A DNA stretch of 64,000 nt from Myxococcus terminator_A (GTDB lineage Bacteria; Myxococcota; Myxococcia; Myxococcales; Myxococcaceae). Position numbers and translations under genes: made by a program. Where the stretch lies: the NCBI GenBank assembly GCA_049194865.1, contig JBLZWL010000063.1, positions 69,647 through 133,646 on the forward strand, written 5' to 3'. Positions 43,220-51,983 of the stretch are shown here, piece by piece; position 1 is the first letter of the stretch; every line of letters begins with the position of its first letter. The notes under the pieces were generated by a model. It was not told the origin of the DNA, did not search any database, and saw only the letters and a list, made by a program, of their open reading frames with translations.

Positions 43220-44008
43220 CTACAGGCGCAGCCCGGTGAACAGGTCGCCACTCCGCTCGATGTCGAGCCGCAGCTGCGTGGCGACATCCGCGCAAGTGTT
43301 CCGTCCGGTCTCCAGCCTCAGAACGTCCCCGTCCAGGGTCAGGTCCCCTGCCTCCAGACAGCTCAAGATGTCGGTGTCCCTGAGCCAGCCGTCCATGTCC
43401 AGGCGTCCGCCGAAGGCGGCGGGATGGTCCGAGAACTCCTTGGGCAGTCCTATTGGAATGCCCCGGTATTCGAAGCGCATGGGCGCGTCCGACTGGAAGG
43501 CGAACTCCAGCACGCGGGGTCTTCCCTGGTAGGTGAAGCGCGCGCGAAGCTGGAAGCTGGGGCGCTCCGGTGTCCCCGGGTCCCACCGCGTGTCGATGCC
43601 GGGATAGTAGACGCGGGGGATGAAGACCTGCTCGCCCCCTACGGACAGTCGCTTGCCGGTGCCTACCTCCACGGGGCCCTGGAGGTGAAGCACGCCAGGG
43701 GACCCCGCCACAGAGTCCTGACAGGACATCGCCGGGGAGAGCACCTCTTCAGCGTCCTCGCAGCGCACTTCGGTCGGCAGGTCCATCCGCAGGTCCGCCA
43801 ACCTGAAGGTCAGGGTCTCCACCTTGAAGAAGAGGCCGTCGTACGAGACGAAGGTGGGGGCCTGGTCGATGCTGTCATCCGGAGTCACCAGGGCCGTGTG
43901 CGAGCCGTAAACGAAGTCGAGCAGGTAGGTATTGTCGGGACCACCGCAAGCGCAAAGACCCAGTGTCGCGGTGAAGCCGAAGGCACGGTGCAAGGAACGT
44001 GATGGCAT
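43220..44008 (-). CDS. Hypothetical lipoprotein
   Basis: 262 residues from the ATG at 44008 (MPSRSLHRAFGF); the upstream frame adds no leader-like sequence. Signal with lipobox ATLGLCACGG. The mature part is beta-rich, with elements such as FKVETLTFRLADLRMDLP, QVFIPRVYYPGIDT, FQLRARFTYQGRPRVLEFAF and LDMDGWLRDTDILSCLE, and several Cys pairs. It resembles small extracellular beta-sandwich proteins of myxobacteria, without a named family I can assign. Convergent with the O-methyltransferase gene with a 21-bp gap. Confidence 0.7.
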   Translation of the reverse strand: MPSRSLHRAFGFTATLGLCACGGPDNTYLLDFVYGSHTALVTPDDSIDQAPTFVSYDGLFFKVETLTFRLADLRMDLPTEVRCEDAEEVLSPAMSCQDSVAGSPGVLHLQGPVEVGTGKRLSVGGEQVFIPRVYYPGIDTRWDPGTPERPSFQLRARFTYQGRPRVLEFAFQSDAPMRFEYRGIPIGLPKEFSDHPAAFGGRLDMDGWLRDTDILSCLEAGDLTLDGDVLRLETGRNTCADVATQLRLDIERSGDLFTGLRL

Positions 44009-44446
44009 ATTTGAAGGGAAGCACTGCTCGGAAGAAGGTGCGTGCACCGGAGCTGGACTCATCGATACAGCCCTCGGCAAGATTCACTCTATACCGGTGA
44101 CGCGGGAAGGGGACAGACATCCCCCCTCGCGGCACTTGTCGGGCCAAACCAGGGTTCGTCATCGGCGTGCTCCTCGGAGGGGGCAACCGAGCGAGGGAGC
44201 GAGTGTAGGAGATGCTCGCCGGGGAAAAGGATCGGGTCTTCTCAGACCCAATGCCCCGCGCCACATGCGCGGCTCGTCCCCGCCAACCTCCGCGACATGG
44301 AAGTGTTTCCCGAGTGGTTCGGCGCATCGGACCGCGGCCTCCATGCCGGGCTTTATGGTGTTGATCTGATATTACGGATTGTTCTATATGTTCGCGGCCG
44401 AGATTGTCTTTTCACTTTATCGGCTCAGAAAACAAGAGGGGTCAGC
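44009..44446. other. Intergenic region with AT-rich promoter segment
   Basis: No gene is supported. The last ~100 bp before 44447 are markedly AT-rich for this genome and contain the candidate promoter listed separately. Confidence 0.5.
44361..44390 (+). promoter_or_regulatory. Candidate sigma70-type promoter
   Basis: TTGATC at 44361-44366 and TATATG at 44385-44390 with an 18-bp spacer, 57 bp upstream of the 44447 start. Assigned by inspection only. Confidence 0.35.
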
Positions 44447-44842
44447 ATGAGGTCGTTCGCGAAGCCGGCAGTGATTGTCTGTTCCATCCTGGGGTTGATT
44501 GGGACCGCGCATGCCGGAGCCAAGTTCAGTTTCAATGTCACGGTCGATCCGGGAGTTCGCCTTGCGGCCGGCAACATGGGGGATGCCCGCGGCAGCGCGG
44601 ATGTCCTGCAGTTCATTGGATGTCACACGTTTGCACGCCGCGCGATTGCGCCCTATCTGCTCTGCGAGGCGCGGGACGCCTGGGGTACTTATGGAACCTG
44701 CACCAGCATGGATGCCAACTTGATTGCGGCGATCCAGAGCATTGGCCCGGCCTCCTATATTCTCTTCAAGTGGGACACGGCGGGGGAGTGCACGGATATC
44801 GAGGTGCGCAATGACTCCCGCTACCCGCCCATGACGCCGTAG
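44447..44842 (+). CDS. Small secreted hypothetical protein
   Basis: 131 residues from the ATG at 44447 with GAGGGG upstream. Signal peptide MRSFAKPAVIVCSILGLIG ends TAHA-G. The mature protein (~108 residues) has four Cys (IGCHTF, LLCEAR, GTCTSM, GECTDI), enough for two disulfides, and no recognisable domain. GC content is lower than the surroundings, including its promoter region, which suggests acquisition. A hairpin follows about 20 bp after the stop, so it is monocistronic. Confidence 0.65.
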   Translation: MRSFAKPAVIVCSILGLIGTAHAGAKFSFNVTVDPGVRLAAGNMGDARGSADVLQFIGCHTFARRAIAPYLLCEARDAWGTYGTCTSMDANLIAAIQSIGPASYILFKWDTAGECTDIEVRNDSRYPPMTP

Positions 44843-44863
44843 TTGTTTGTGTTTCCTTCAGCG

Positions 44864-44890
44864 GAGCGGTCCCCTCACGGCGGGCCGCTC
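44864..44890. terminator. Hairpin terminator
   Basis: GAGCGGTCC / GGGCCGCTC form a 9-bp stem with one wobble and a 9-nt loop, after a T-rich run following the 44842 stop. Confidence 0.6.
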
Positions 44891-44921
44891 TGTCTGTCGA
44901 TGTGTATTCGGAGGTTCCGCG

Positions 44922-45398
44922 GTGGCCACTCCCTCTCGAAGCCGGTTCCTCATTCCCTTGCTGACCGGAATGCTCGGCTACGGCGTGGCGTGGATGAGGG
45001 TGCCGCCTCACCCGGGCAACGACGCGTTCGCGGAAGCCTTCGCGCGCCAGGACTCGAAGTTGGAGGCGCTCACGGCGCAGCTCGCTCGTGTCGAGGCGAG
45101 GCTGGCGGAGTCCCAGACCCGCGCTCCGCCTGAGCGCGGGCCGAGCAGCGCGATGCAAGCCGCCGTGCCCGAACCACTCCCTTCGTCACCCGAGAGCGTG
45201 GCGGCGTTGGCGCAGGGGCAACAGCTCATCCGCGATGCGGCCGACGCTCGCCGCTGGGGGCCGCACGAAGTGGCGGAGCTCCGGCGGCTGATGCAGGACA
45301 TGACGGGCCACCAGCAGTTCGAAGTCATGCGGCAATTGTCGGTCGCCATCAACAGTGGTGCCATTCACGCCTCTGCTTCAGCCATCCTCCGCGAGTAG
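44922..45398 (+). CDS. Hypothetical membrane-anchored protein
   Basis: 158 residues from a GTG at 44922 with GGAGG ~8 nt upstream. A short N-terminal hydrophobic segment (FLIPLLTGMLGYGVAWM) is followed by a predicted coiled coil (AFARQDSKLEALTAQLARVE, ARLAES) and a C-terminal helical part (ADARRWGPHEVAELRRLMQD, MTGHQQFEVMRQLSVAINSG). It is probably anchored in the inner membrane with the coiled coil in the periplasm. No family recognised. Confidence 0.65.
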   Translation: MATPSRSRFLIPLLTGMLGYGVAWMRVPPHPGNDAFAEAFARQDSKLEALTAQLARVEARLAESQTRAPPERGPSSAMQAAVPEPLPSSPESVAALAQGQQLIRDAADARRWGPHEVAELRRLMQDMTGHQQFEVMRQLSVAINSGAIHASASAILRE

Positions 45399-45509
45399 CG
45401 GCGTCGAACTGGAGAGTGTCTGCTTTCGCGCGGCGACACGCGCTCCAAGGCAGTTGCTCCGTATCCTGGTGGCTCCCACCGTTGCCCTCCTGGCTCTGGA
45501 GGGAGCGAC

Positions 45510-46976
45510 ATGCACTCGAAGTATGGCTTCGCCCTGGTATGTCTGGGGTTGATGGGGTGCGCGGAACTGGACCCAACACCTGAGGCGGTCAAGGCCCAGG
45601 CCTGCGCGCCGGGCGTGGCCCAGCGGGTGAAGGTCGTCATGCCTCCGGGCGACGACCCGCCCTGGGACGAGCCCGCTCCCGTGAATCTGGTGGACGCCCA
45701 GGGGACCCTCTTCTTCGCCGTGAACCTCCGCGATGGCCGCAGCGCGCTGTGGCGCAGCGACGGCTCGGACGCGGGCACCTTCCCGGTGAAGTCCTTCCCG
45801 GCGGTGACACCCCGGCGGAACAGGGGCCTCGGCGCGCTGGTCCCGGTGGGCAGCCAGGTGTTCTTCCAGGTGTGGAATCCCGACACCGGCAACGAGCTCT
45901 GGGTGAGCGACGGCACGGAGGCCGGCACACACCTGGTGGCGGACCTGATGCCGGGGACGGCGGGCTCCTCCCTGCCCCTCCCCACCGCGCTGGACGGCGC
46001 GCTCTCGTTCTTCCGAGTCACCCCGGTGGCGGCGGGGACACAGGTGGAGTTGTGGCGCTCGGATGGGACGGCCTCGGGCACGGTGCAAGTCGTGAACTTC
46101 GGCGTGCTCGCCACGCTCCAGGGGCAGCGCCTGAGGGTGGGCGACGCCCTGCTCTTCTTCCTCTCCGGGTCGAGCGGTGGCACCGCGCTGTGGCGGACCG
46201 ATGGCACGGCCTCCGGGACCTCCTTCGTCAAGCGGCTGGACGCCGAGGGGGCACCCCTGGGTGACGTGAGGAGCCCCGACAGCGGAGCCCCGGGCTTGTT
46301 CACCCTGTTCGACGGCCCCAATACCGAGGTGTGGAAGACGGATGGCAGCGCGGCTGGCACGGTGCGCCTGGACGCGTTCGGCCGGAGGATGCGGCTGCTC
46401 GGGGCGCTGGGGGCGTCGGTGTATCTGACGTCCGCGGATCCAACCACGCGGCGCATGGGACTGTATCGCCTGTCCCTCGCTGGAGGAGGCAAGGCCACCG
46501 TCAAGGTGCTGCCCAATCCCTACGCGGACATGGAAGGGACGACGCCCTACCTGCAGAACACCACCAGCTCCGGCGGGCGGCTCTACTTCTCCGTGGCCAT
46601 CGGCAGCCCCTTCCCTGGCCCCGCCGCGCTGCGCGTGGGCCTTTGGGTGACGGATGGCACCGCCGAGGGGACCGTGCAGCTCCCCGTCGAGCTGAGCATC
46701 TCGGAGTACTACTGGTCCCCCCTCTACGCCACGGGCATGGGCGCGGTGCTCTTCGGCGGGGCCACGTCGCCCATCTACTACAGCGAGCCCTGGGTGACGC
46801 GGGGCACGGCCGTATCCACGGGGCAGGCCGCGGACATCTCGGGAGGCTCCTCTCCCCAGGGCTTCACCCGCGTCGGGGAATGGGTCTACTTCAGCGCGCA
46901 GGACGACACGCTCGAGCCCCAGTTATGGTCCCTGCCCGCCGACCTCGCGTGTCCTCCGGGCCCCGCTCTGGAGTAG
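45510..46976 (+). CDS. ELWxxDGT-repeat lipoprotein
   Basis: 488 residues. Leader FALVCLGLMGCAE has a lipobox. The body contains repeated ELW-x-x-DGT-x-x-GT units: ALWRSDGSDAGTFPV, ELWVSDGTEAGTHLV, ELWRSDGTASGTVQV, ALWRTDGTASGTSFV, EVWKTDGSAAGTVRL and GLWVTDGTAEGTVQL, interleaved with LFFAVNL-type strands. This repeat family, common in myxobacteria and often called hyalin-repeat-like, should form a beta-propeller on the cell surface. Ligand unknown. Standing alone, between a coiled-coil protein and a convergent hypothetical gene. Confidence 0.85.
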   Translation: MHSKYGFALVCLGLMGCAELDPTPEAVKAQACAPGVAQRVKVVMPPGDDPPWDEPAPVNLVDAQGTLFFAVNLRDGRSALWRSDGSDAGTFPVKSFPAVTPRRNRGLGALVPVGSQVFFQVWNPDTGNELWVSDGTEAGTHLVADLMPGTAGSSLPLPTALDGALSFFRVTPVAAGTQVELWRSDGTASGTVQVVNFGVLATLQGQRLRVGDALLFFLSGSSGGTALWRTDGTASGTSFVKRLDAEGAPLGDVRSPDSGAPGLFTLFDGPNTEVWKTDGSAAGTVRLDAFGRRMRLLGALGASVYLTSADPTTRRMGLYRLSLAGGGKATVKVLPNPYADMEGTTPYLQNTTSSGGRLYFSVAIGSPFPGPAALRVGLWVTDGTAEGTVQLPVELSISEYYWSPLYATGMGAVLFGGATSPIYYSEPWVTRGTAVSTGQAADISGGSSPQGFTRVGEWVYFSAQDDTLEPQLWSLPADLACPPGPALE

Positions 46977-47016
46977 GCGCTCGCCCCGCGCGCCAGCGAC
47001 GGTTCGGTGTCATGAG

Positions 47017-47811
47017 TCAGAGCCGGTCCTCGAAGGCGGTCGAATCGAACGCTCCGCGGTTCGGCTTCTCGAGCCACGAGGGGTGAAAGTACAGCGCGAG
47101 TTCCGCGTGGTAGGCTTTATACCCGGAGGGGTCGTCGGGGTCGGTCTCGAGGGTGCGCCCCTTGAGCGCTTTCTTCCAGAACGGGTCGACCGGAACGCCC
47201 TCCTTCCGTTCCGGAATCGTCGCCAGAAAGACGATGCTGCTCGCCTCTTCCTGTGCCTCGTTCCCGAAGCGCGATGGGTCCATCGCCGCCCCCGCGCCGA
47301 ACCGCTCCAGCCGGGTGTAGATTCGCCGCTCCTCGTAAGCGACGCTTTCGATATTCGCGAGCAGATGTCGCCCGAACAACTCGGGGCCGAATCTCCGCCC
47401 GATGGGCAGCGTTGCCTGGGGGTGTACGGCCATCAGCTCGACGCGCAGGTACCGGGAGAGCGGTGCTTCCTCCGGCGGCAGCAACAAGGTCCCGAGCGTC
47501 CAGGCCTCACGGAGGTTGAAGAGGTTCACGTCCAGGCATTGATCGAGGCGAGGACCGCGAAGTATCTGAATCGATTCGCGGAGATCTTCTTCGAACAAGG
47601 CGCCGAACGACTCGCACGCGCGCTCGAACAGCTCGGCGCGCCCCTCGGCGGACCGCAGCAGCTCGTTTGCCTTCTTCGGCTCGAGGCCTTCGTCGATGAC
47701 CTCGAGGAGGTTGTTGAAGGCCTCCTTGGCGACGAGGATATCGACGAGCTCGAGCGGGGTCGGCCCGCGGAGCTCATCGGCCACGACACGTCCTACGAAG
47801 AGAGCAGACAC
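47017..47811 (-). CDS. Hypothetical protein, possibly an immunity protein
   Basis: 264 residues. The GTG at 47811 has AGGAGG 7 nt upstream, which decides the start; the longer open frame upstream is antisense to the MATE gene. No signal peptide or membrane segment. The chain is mostly helical and acidic at first (PLELVDILVAKEAFNNLLEV, ANELLRSAEGRAELFERACE), then carries FGRHLLANIESVAYEERRIY and a Pro-rich aromatic end (HAELALYFHPSWLEKPNRGA). I do not recognise the family. Just upstream on the same strand is an out-of-frame stretch reading YDAIFAVHEAEHLVLGWW, so it may be the immunity half of a decayed toxin pair. Confidence 0.6.
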   Translation of the reverse strand: MSALFVGRVVADELRGPTPLELVDILVAKEAFNNLLEVIDEGLEPKKANELLRSAEGRAELFERACESFGALFEEDLRESIQILRGPRLDQCLDVNLFNLREAWTLGTLLLPPEEAPLSRYLRVELMAVHPQATLPIGRRFGPELFGRHLLANIESVAYEERRIYTRLERFGAGAAMDPSRFGNEAQEEASSIVFLATIPERKEGVPVDPFWKKALKGRTLETDPDDPSGYKAYHAELALYFHPSWLEKPNRGAFDSTAFEDRL

Positions 47812-48166
47812 CCGAAAACCTCCTGGAGCTTCGCGAAGGCCACCAGCCAAGCACGAGGTGCTCCGCTTCGTGCACGGCGAAAATCGCGTCGTACTCCCGG
47901 AAGCAGCGTCCCTGAGTGCCTTCGTCGCCGCGCTCGTCCTCCAGCGTCGGACGCGGCGGGAGTGCCCCCACACCAGGTCGTCCTTCCGCCGCGCGTGCAG
48001 GTAGCCAGGCACATCGAGCGGGCGCTGCCTGGACAGGTCCACACCGCCAGACAACCGACGCGGGGACCAGAGGCCATGCCCCTGAATCCACCCGGGCCCC
48101 GGCACCGGCAGGCGGGGAACCACGAGGGATGAATGGCGCGGAGCGTCCTGTTGCTCCGCCCAATCC
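47812..48166. other. Intergenic region with possible gene debris
   Basis: No intact gene. On the minus strand around 47850-47920 one frame reads like the end of a protein (FREYDAIFAVHEAEHLVLGW) before losing coding character. The right part is the MATE leader region. Confidence 0.4.
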
Positions 48167-49609
48167 ATGACGCAACCCCCAACCGACTCCTTCGCCCCTG
48201 GCGGCTCCCCTGCCGCCTCGGGACTCAAGGGCCTGCTCGCCTCCCTCTGGCTGGCCGTGCGCGGCTCCACCGAGGACCTGGCCACCGGGCCCGTGGACCG
48301 CGCCTTCCTGCTGCTGTCCGTCCCCATGGTGCTGGAGATGGTGATGGAGTCCATCTTCGCCCTGGTGGCCGTGCTCTTCGTGTCCCGCCTGGGCGCGGAC
48401 GCCATCGCCACCGTGGGCCTCACCGAGTCCGTGCTCACGCTCTTCCAGACCGTGCCGTTGGGGCTGTCCATCGGCGCCACCGCGCTCATCGCCCGCCGCA
48501 TCGGCCAGAAGGACCCGGAGCGCGCCGCGAGCACCGCCGTGCAGGCCCTGGGACTGGGGCTGGCCCTGTCCGTGCCGCTGGCGCTCGCCGGCAGCCTCTT
48601 CGCGCGCCCGCTCCTCGTCGCGCTGGGCGCGGCTCCCGGCGTCGTGGAGCACGGCCTCGGGTACACGAGGCTGATGCTGGGCAGCTTCCCCATCATCATG
48701 CTGCTGTTCCTCATCAGCGCCATCCTGCGCGGCGCGGGGGACGCGGCCACCTCCATGCGCGCGCTGTGGCTGGCCAACTCCGTGAACATCGTGCTCGCGC
48801 CGCTGTTCATCTTCGGCCTGGGGCCCGTGCCCGCCATGGGCGTCACCGGCGCGGCGCTGGCCACCACCGTGGGCCGCTCCACCGGCGTGCTGTACCAGGT
48901 GTACCGCCTGCTCAAGGGCAGCGGACGTCTGGAGCTGCACCGCCGTCACCTGCGCGTGGAGCTGTCCACGCTGCGCTCGCTGCTCAAGCTGTCCGGCGGC
49001 GCCATCCTCCAGTCGCTGCTGGGCATGTCCAGCTGGCTCGTGCTGATGAGTATCGTGGCCACCTTCGGCAGCACGGCGCTCGCGGGCTACACGCTGGCCA
49101 TGCGCATCCTGCTCTTCGCGCAGCAGCCGTCCTGGGGCCTGTCCCACGCGGCGGGCACGCTGGTGGGCCAGAGCCTGGGCGCGGGCGACACCGACCGGGC
49201 CGAACGCGCCGCGTGGCGCGCCAGCTTCTACACGCTCGGCTTCCTGGGCGTGGTGGCGGTGGGCTTCCTGGTGTTCGCCGAGCCCCTCATCCACCGCTTC
49301 ACCTCCGACCCGGAAGTCGCCCTGCACGCCGCGCGCTGCCTGCGCATCGTCAGTTGCAGCCTCGTCCTCTACGCCTTCGTCACCGTGCTGCCCCACGCCT
49401 TCAACGGCGCGGGGGACACCACCACGCCCACCGTGGTGAACGCCCTCTTCTCCTGGGGCCTCCAGTTGCCCCTGGCGTATGTCCTCTGCCATCCGTTGGG
49501 CTGGGGCCCCACGGGCGTGTTCGTCGCCATCGCCGTCACCTACGGCGCGCTGGGCCTGACCAGCGCCGCCCTCTTCCGCAGGGGTGGGTGGAAGCTGCGG
49601 CACGTTTGA
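48167..49609 (+). CDS. MATE-family efflux transporter
   Basis: 480 residues with about 12 hydrophobic segments after a soluble N-terminus of ~45 residues. Two MatE halves are visible: FLLLSVPMVLEMVMESIFAL, FVSRLGADAIATVGLTESVL, GATALIARRIGQKDPERAAS, FLISAILRGAGDAATSMRAL, then LKLSGGAILQSLLGMSSWLV, SHAAGTLVGQSLGAGDTDRA and LPHAFNGAGDTTTPTVVNAL. It should export a cationic or small organic compound by H+ or Na+ antiport at the inner membrane. It lies ~200 bp upstream of the inositol/YcaO operon in the same direction, so a role in exporting that product is conceivable. Confidence 0.92.
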   Translation: MTQPPTDSFAPGGSPAASGLKGLLASLWLAVRGSTEDLATGPVDRAFLLLSVPMVLEMVMESIFALVAVLFVSRLGADAIATVGLTESVLTLFQTVPLGLSIGATALIARRIGQKDPERAASTAVQALGLGLALSVPLALAGSLFARPLLVALGAAPGVVEHGLGYTRLMLGSFPIIMLLFLISAILRGAGDAATSMRALWLANSVNIVLAPLFIFGLGPVPAMGVTGAALATTVGRSTGVLYQVYRLLKGSGRLELHRRHLRVELSTLRSLLKLSGGAILQSLLGMSSWLVLMSIVATFGSTALAGYTLAMRILLFAQQPSWGLSHAAGTLVGQSLGAGDTDRAERAAWRASFYTLGFLGVVAVGFLVFAEPLIHRFTSDPEVALHAARCLRIVSCSLVLYAFVTVLPHAFNGAGDTTTPTVVNALFSWGLQLPLAYVLCHPLGWGPTGVFVAIAVTYGALGLTSAALFRRGGWKLRHV

Positions 49610-49816
49610 TGCCGGACCGGCCCCCCGGCATTGGACAGTCGGCACTACCCGGGGGCTGAGTTGAAAGCGCTCGCCCATATGCCGACTTTCCCGGGACTCT
49701 CGCAGCGTGTGGGTCCCCGGAGCGCCCGGGACACCGGAGGCGCCCGACACCCCGGAGCGCCCCCGGACGCACCGCCGCGAGTCCCAGGGTGCAACGGTTG
49801 GTGAGGGGCGTTACAC

Positions 49817-51043
49817 ATGGCGGGCAACGAGCGACTGGGAGTGGCGATTGTAGGCGTGGGCGGAGCGGTGGCGACCACTGCGGTTGCGGGCATGGAGCTG
49901 CTGCGCCGGGGGCTCGTGGACACGCGAGGGCTGCCGCTGGCGAACGTGAAGGGCATGGAGCTGGCGGAGTACGACTCGCTGACGTTCGGCGGTTGGGACC
50001 TGTTCGAGGAGGACCTGGCGAAGGCGGCGCGCAACCACGCGGTGCTGACGGAGGCCCAGCTGGCGGCCGTGACGCCCACGATGGAGCGCATGCGCCCCTG
50101 GGCCGCGGCCTCCAACGCGAAGTTCTGCAAGAACATCGTCGACACGGCGACGAAGAAGGCCCGCTCCCTGCGTGAGCAGGTGCAGGCCATCCGCGACGAC
50201 CTCACCCGCTTCAAGAAGGACGAGAAGCTGGACCGCGTGGTGGTGGTGAACCTGGCCTCCACGGAGAAGAGCGTGGACCTCACCCGGCCGGAGTTCGCCA
50301 CGCCAGAGTCCTTCGAGAAGGCCCTGGACGCGAATGACGCGGACATCGGGCCCGCGATGCTCTACGCGTACGCGGCCATCGTGGACGGCGTGCCGTTCGC
50401 CAACTTCACGCCCAGCGTCGCCGCGGACGTGCCCGCGCTCCTCGCGCTCGCGAAGCGCACCGGCGCGCCGCTCGCCGGCAAGGATGGCAAGACGGGGCAG
50501 ACGCTGCTCAAGACGGTGCTCGCCCCCGCGCTGAGAGACCGCGCGCTGCACGTGGAGGGCTGGTACTCCACCAACATCCTGGGCAACCGCGACGGCGAGG
50601 CGCTCAACGACCCGGCGTCGAAGCAGAACAAGCTCGACACCAAGGGCGCGGCCCTGGACAGCATCCTTGGCTACAAGGTCCAGGACCACATCGTCCAGAT
50701 TCAGTACTACCGCCCGCGCGGGGACAACAAGGAGGCCTGGGACAACATCGACGTCACCGGCTTCCTCGGGCAGCCCATGCAGATCAAGCTCAACTTCCTC
50801 TGCAGGGACTCCATCCTCGCCGCTCCGCTCGTCGTGGAGCTGGCGCGCACGCTGGACCTGGCCAAGCGCCGCGGCGAGGGCGGCGTCATCGACGCGCTGG
50901 GGTGTTTCTTCAAGGCCCCCATGTCGCCGGACGGCCAGCCCGTGGAACACGCCATGGCCGAACAGCAGCGAAATCTGATGACGTGGCTGTCCAAGGGCCG
51001 CGTGCCGCGCGCGGAGCACACCCCGGAACGCGTCAGGGGCTGA
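49817..51043 (+). CDS. ino1: Inositol-3-phosphate synthase
   Basis: 408 residues; GAGGGG precedes the ATG at 49817. The N-terminal NAD-binding Rossmann motif is VAIVGVGGAVATTAVAGMEL, followed by FGGWDLFEEDL, VVVNLASTEKSVDL, the central LAGKDGKTGQTLLKTVLAPA and the catalytic-core WYSTNILGNRDGEALNDPAS with Lys residues, then FLGQPMQIKLNFLCRDSILA and AAPLVVELARTLDLAKRRGE. It converts glucose-6-phosphate to inositol-3-phosphate with NAD as catalytic cofactor. It is the first gene of a nine-gene operon and its product is presumably the scaffold or acceptor for the pathway below. Confidence 0.95.
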   Translation: MAGNERLGVAIVGVGGAVATTAVAGMELLRRGLVDTRGLPLANVKGMELAEYDSLTFGGWDLFEEDLAKAARNHAVLTEAQLAAVTPTMERMRPWAAASNAKFCKNIVDTATKKARSLREQVQAIRDDLTRFKKDEKLDRVVVVNLASTEKSVDLTRPEFATPESFEKALDANDADIGPAMLYAYAAIVDGVPFANFTPSVAADVPALLALAKRTGAPLAGKDGKTGQTLLKTVLAPALRDRALHVEGWYSTNILGNRDGEALNDPASKQNKLDTKGAALDSILGYKVQDHIVQIQYYRPRGDNKEAWDNIDVTGFLGQPMQIKLNFLCRDSILAAPLVVELARTLDLAKRRGEGGVIDALGCFFKAPMSPDGQPVEHAMAEQQRNLMTWLSKGRVPRAEHTPERVRG

Positions 51044-51050
51044 CACCACC

Positions 51051-51983
51051 ATGACCGCACCCGCGCGTGACACGGCGGCGGCCCCGAGCCGCCTGGCGAA
51101 GCTCCGTCCACTCTTGTCGGAGCTGATGGACCTCAAGCGCATCCGCACTCCGGACCATCCGGAGGGCCTGGCGGCCCACGGCTTCCGTCGCGCGTGGGCG
51201 GCCCTGGCGGCCGGCGTGGACCCCGGCACCGTGGCGCTCCAGGAGACGGCGCGCGCGGTGGCGGCGGTGCGGCTCGGCGGCCTGGACGCGGACATCCTCC
51301 AGCGGGCGGGGCTGTCCCCGCTGGACGCGACGCGGGTGCTGCGCCGGGGCCTGGACGCGGTGGCGGGTCCGCTGGGCCCAGGCCTGCGGGAGCAGCTGTC
51401 CCTGGCGCTGATGCCCTCCTCCGAGGCAGTCCACGGCCCGCCGCCCGCGTTCGTGGAGCGGCTGGTGCACCAACCTCGCGCCGGGGCCACGTCCCCCGGC
51501 CGGGCACGCCTCCTCGTGCCACCGATGGAGAGCCATGCCGACCACTGCTACGCGGTGGCGGTGGGGGCGGTGCTCGTGTCCCCCCGCTTCGGCGCGGCCC
51601 CTACCCTGCCCTTCCTGGCGGGCCTGTCGCATCACCTCTTCAACGCGGCGCTGCCGGACGCGGGCTACAGCGGCGAAGCGCTGCTGGGGGACCTGCTGGA
51701 GCCCCTGATGAAGCGCCTCACGGAGGCTGCCCTGACGAAGCTCTCGCCCCGGCTCTCCGAAGCCGTGCGCCAGGCGCTGACGCTCACCGGCAACGTGGAT
51801 TCGGCGGAGGCGCGCGCCTTCAACGCCGCGGACACGCTGGACCGGGTGCTGGAGCTGGAGGCCCACGCTCGCGCGGCGGCCTTCACGTTGCGCCAGGCGA
51901 TGGAGGACCTGGAGCTCATCCACCCCGGCCCGCTGTGGGCCTTCGGCAACGACGTCCTTCGCGAAGCAGCGGTGTGGCCATGA
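51051..51983 (+). CDS. Uncharacterised protein with HD-like histidines
   Basis: 310 residues, 7 bp after the inositol-phosphate synthase stop. Predominantly helical, no signal peptide or membrane segment. The central part has metal-ligand-like His/Asp placement (PPMESHADHCYAVAVGAV, then FLAGLSHHLFNAALPDAGYS) reminiscent of HD-superfamily hydrolases, though HH replaces the canonical HD pair. The N-terminal section (LLSELMDLKRIRTPDHPEGL) and C-terminal AFNAADTLDRVLELEAHARA are not familiar. It may be a metal-dependent phosphohydrolase, for example removing a phosphate from an inositol intermediate, but this is a guess from context. Its stop overlaps the next start as ATGA. Confidence 0.6.
   Translation: MTAPARDTAAAPSRLAKLRPLLSELMDLKRIRTPDHPEGLAAHGFRRAWAALAAGVDPGTVALQETARAVAAVRLGGLDADILQRAGLSPLDATRVLRRGLDAVAGPLGPGLREQLSLALMPSSEAVHGPPPAFVERLVHQPRAGATSPGRARLLVPPMESHADHCYAVAVGAVLVSPRFGAAPTLPFLAGLSHHLFNAALPDAGYSGEALLGDLLEPLMKRLTEAALTKLSPRLSEAVRQALTLTGNVDSAEARAFNAADTLDRVLELEAHARAAAFTLRQAMEDLELIHPGPLWAFGNDVLREAAVWP

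Noticed and set aside
47774..49750. Minus-strand open frame of 658 codons opposite the MATE gene
   Set aside because: Composition is typical of antisense of a high-GC membrane protein (Gln/His/Glu/Gly runs); the MATE reading is clearly correct.
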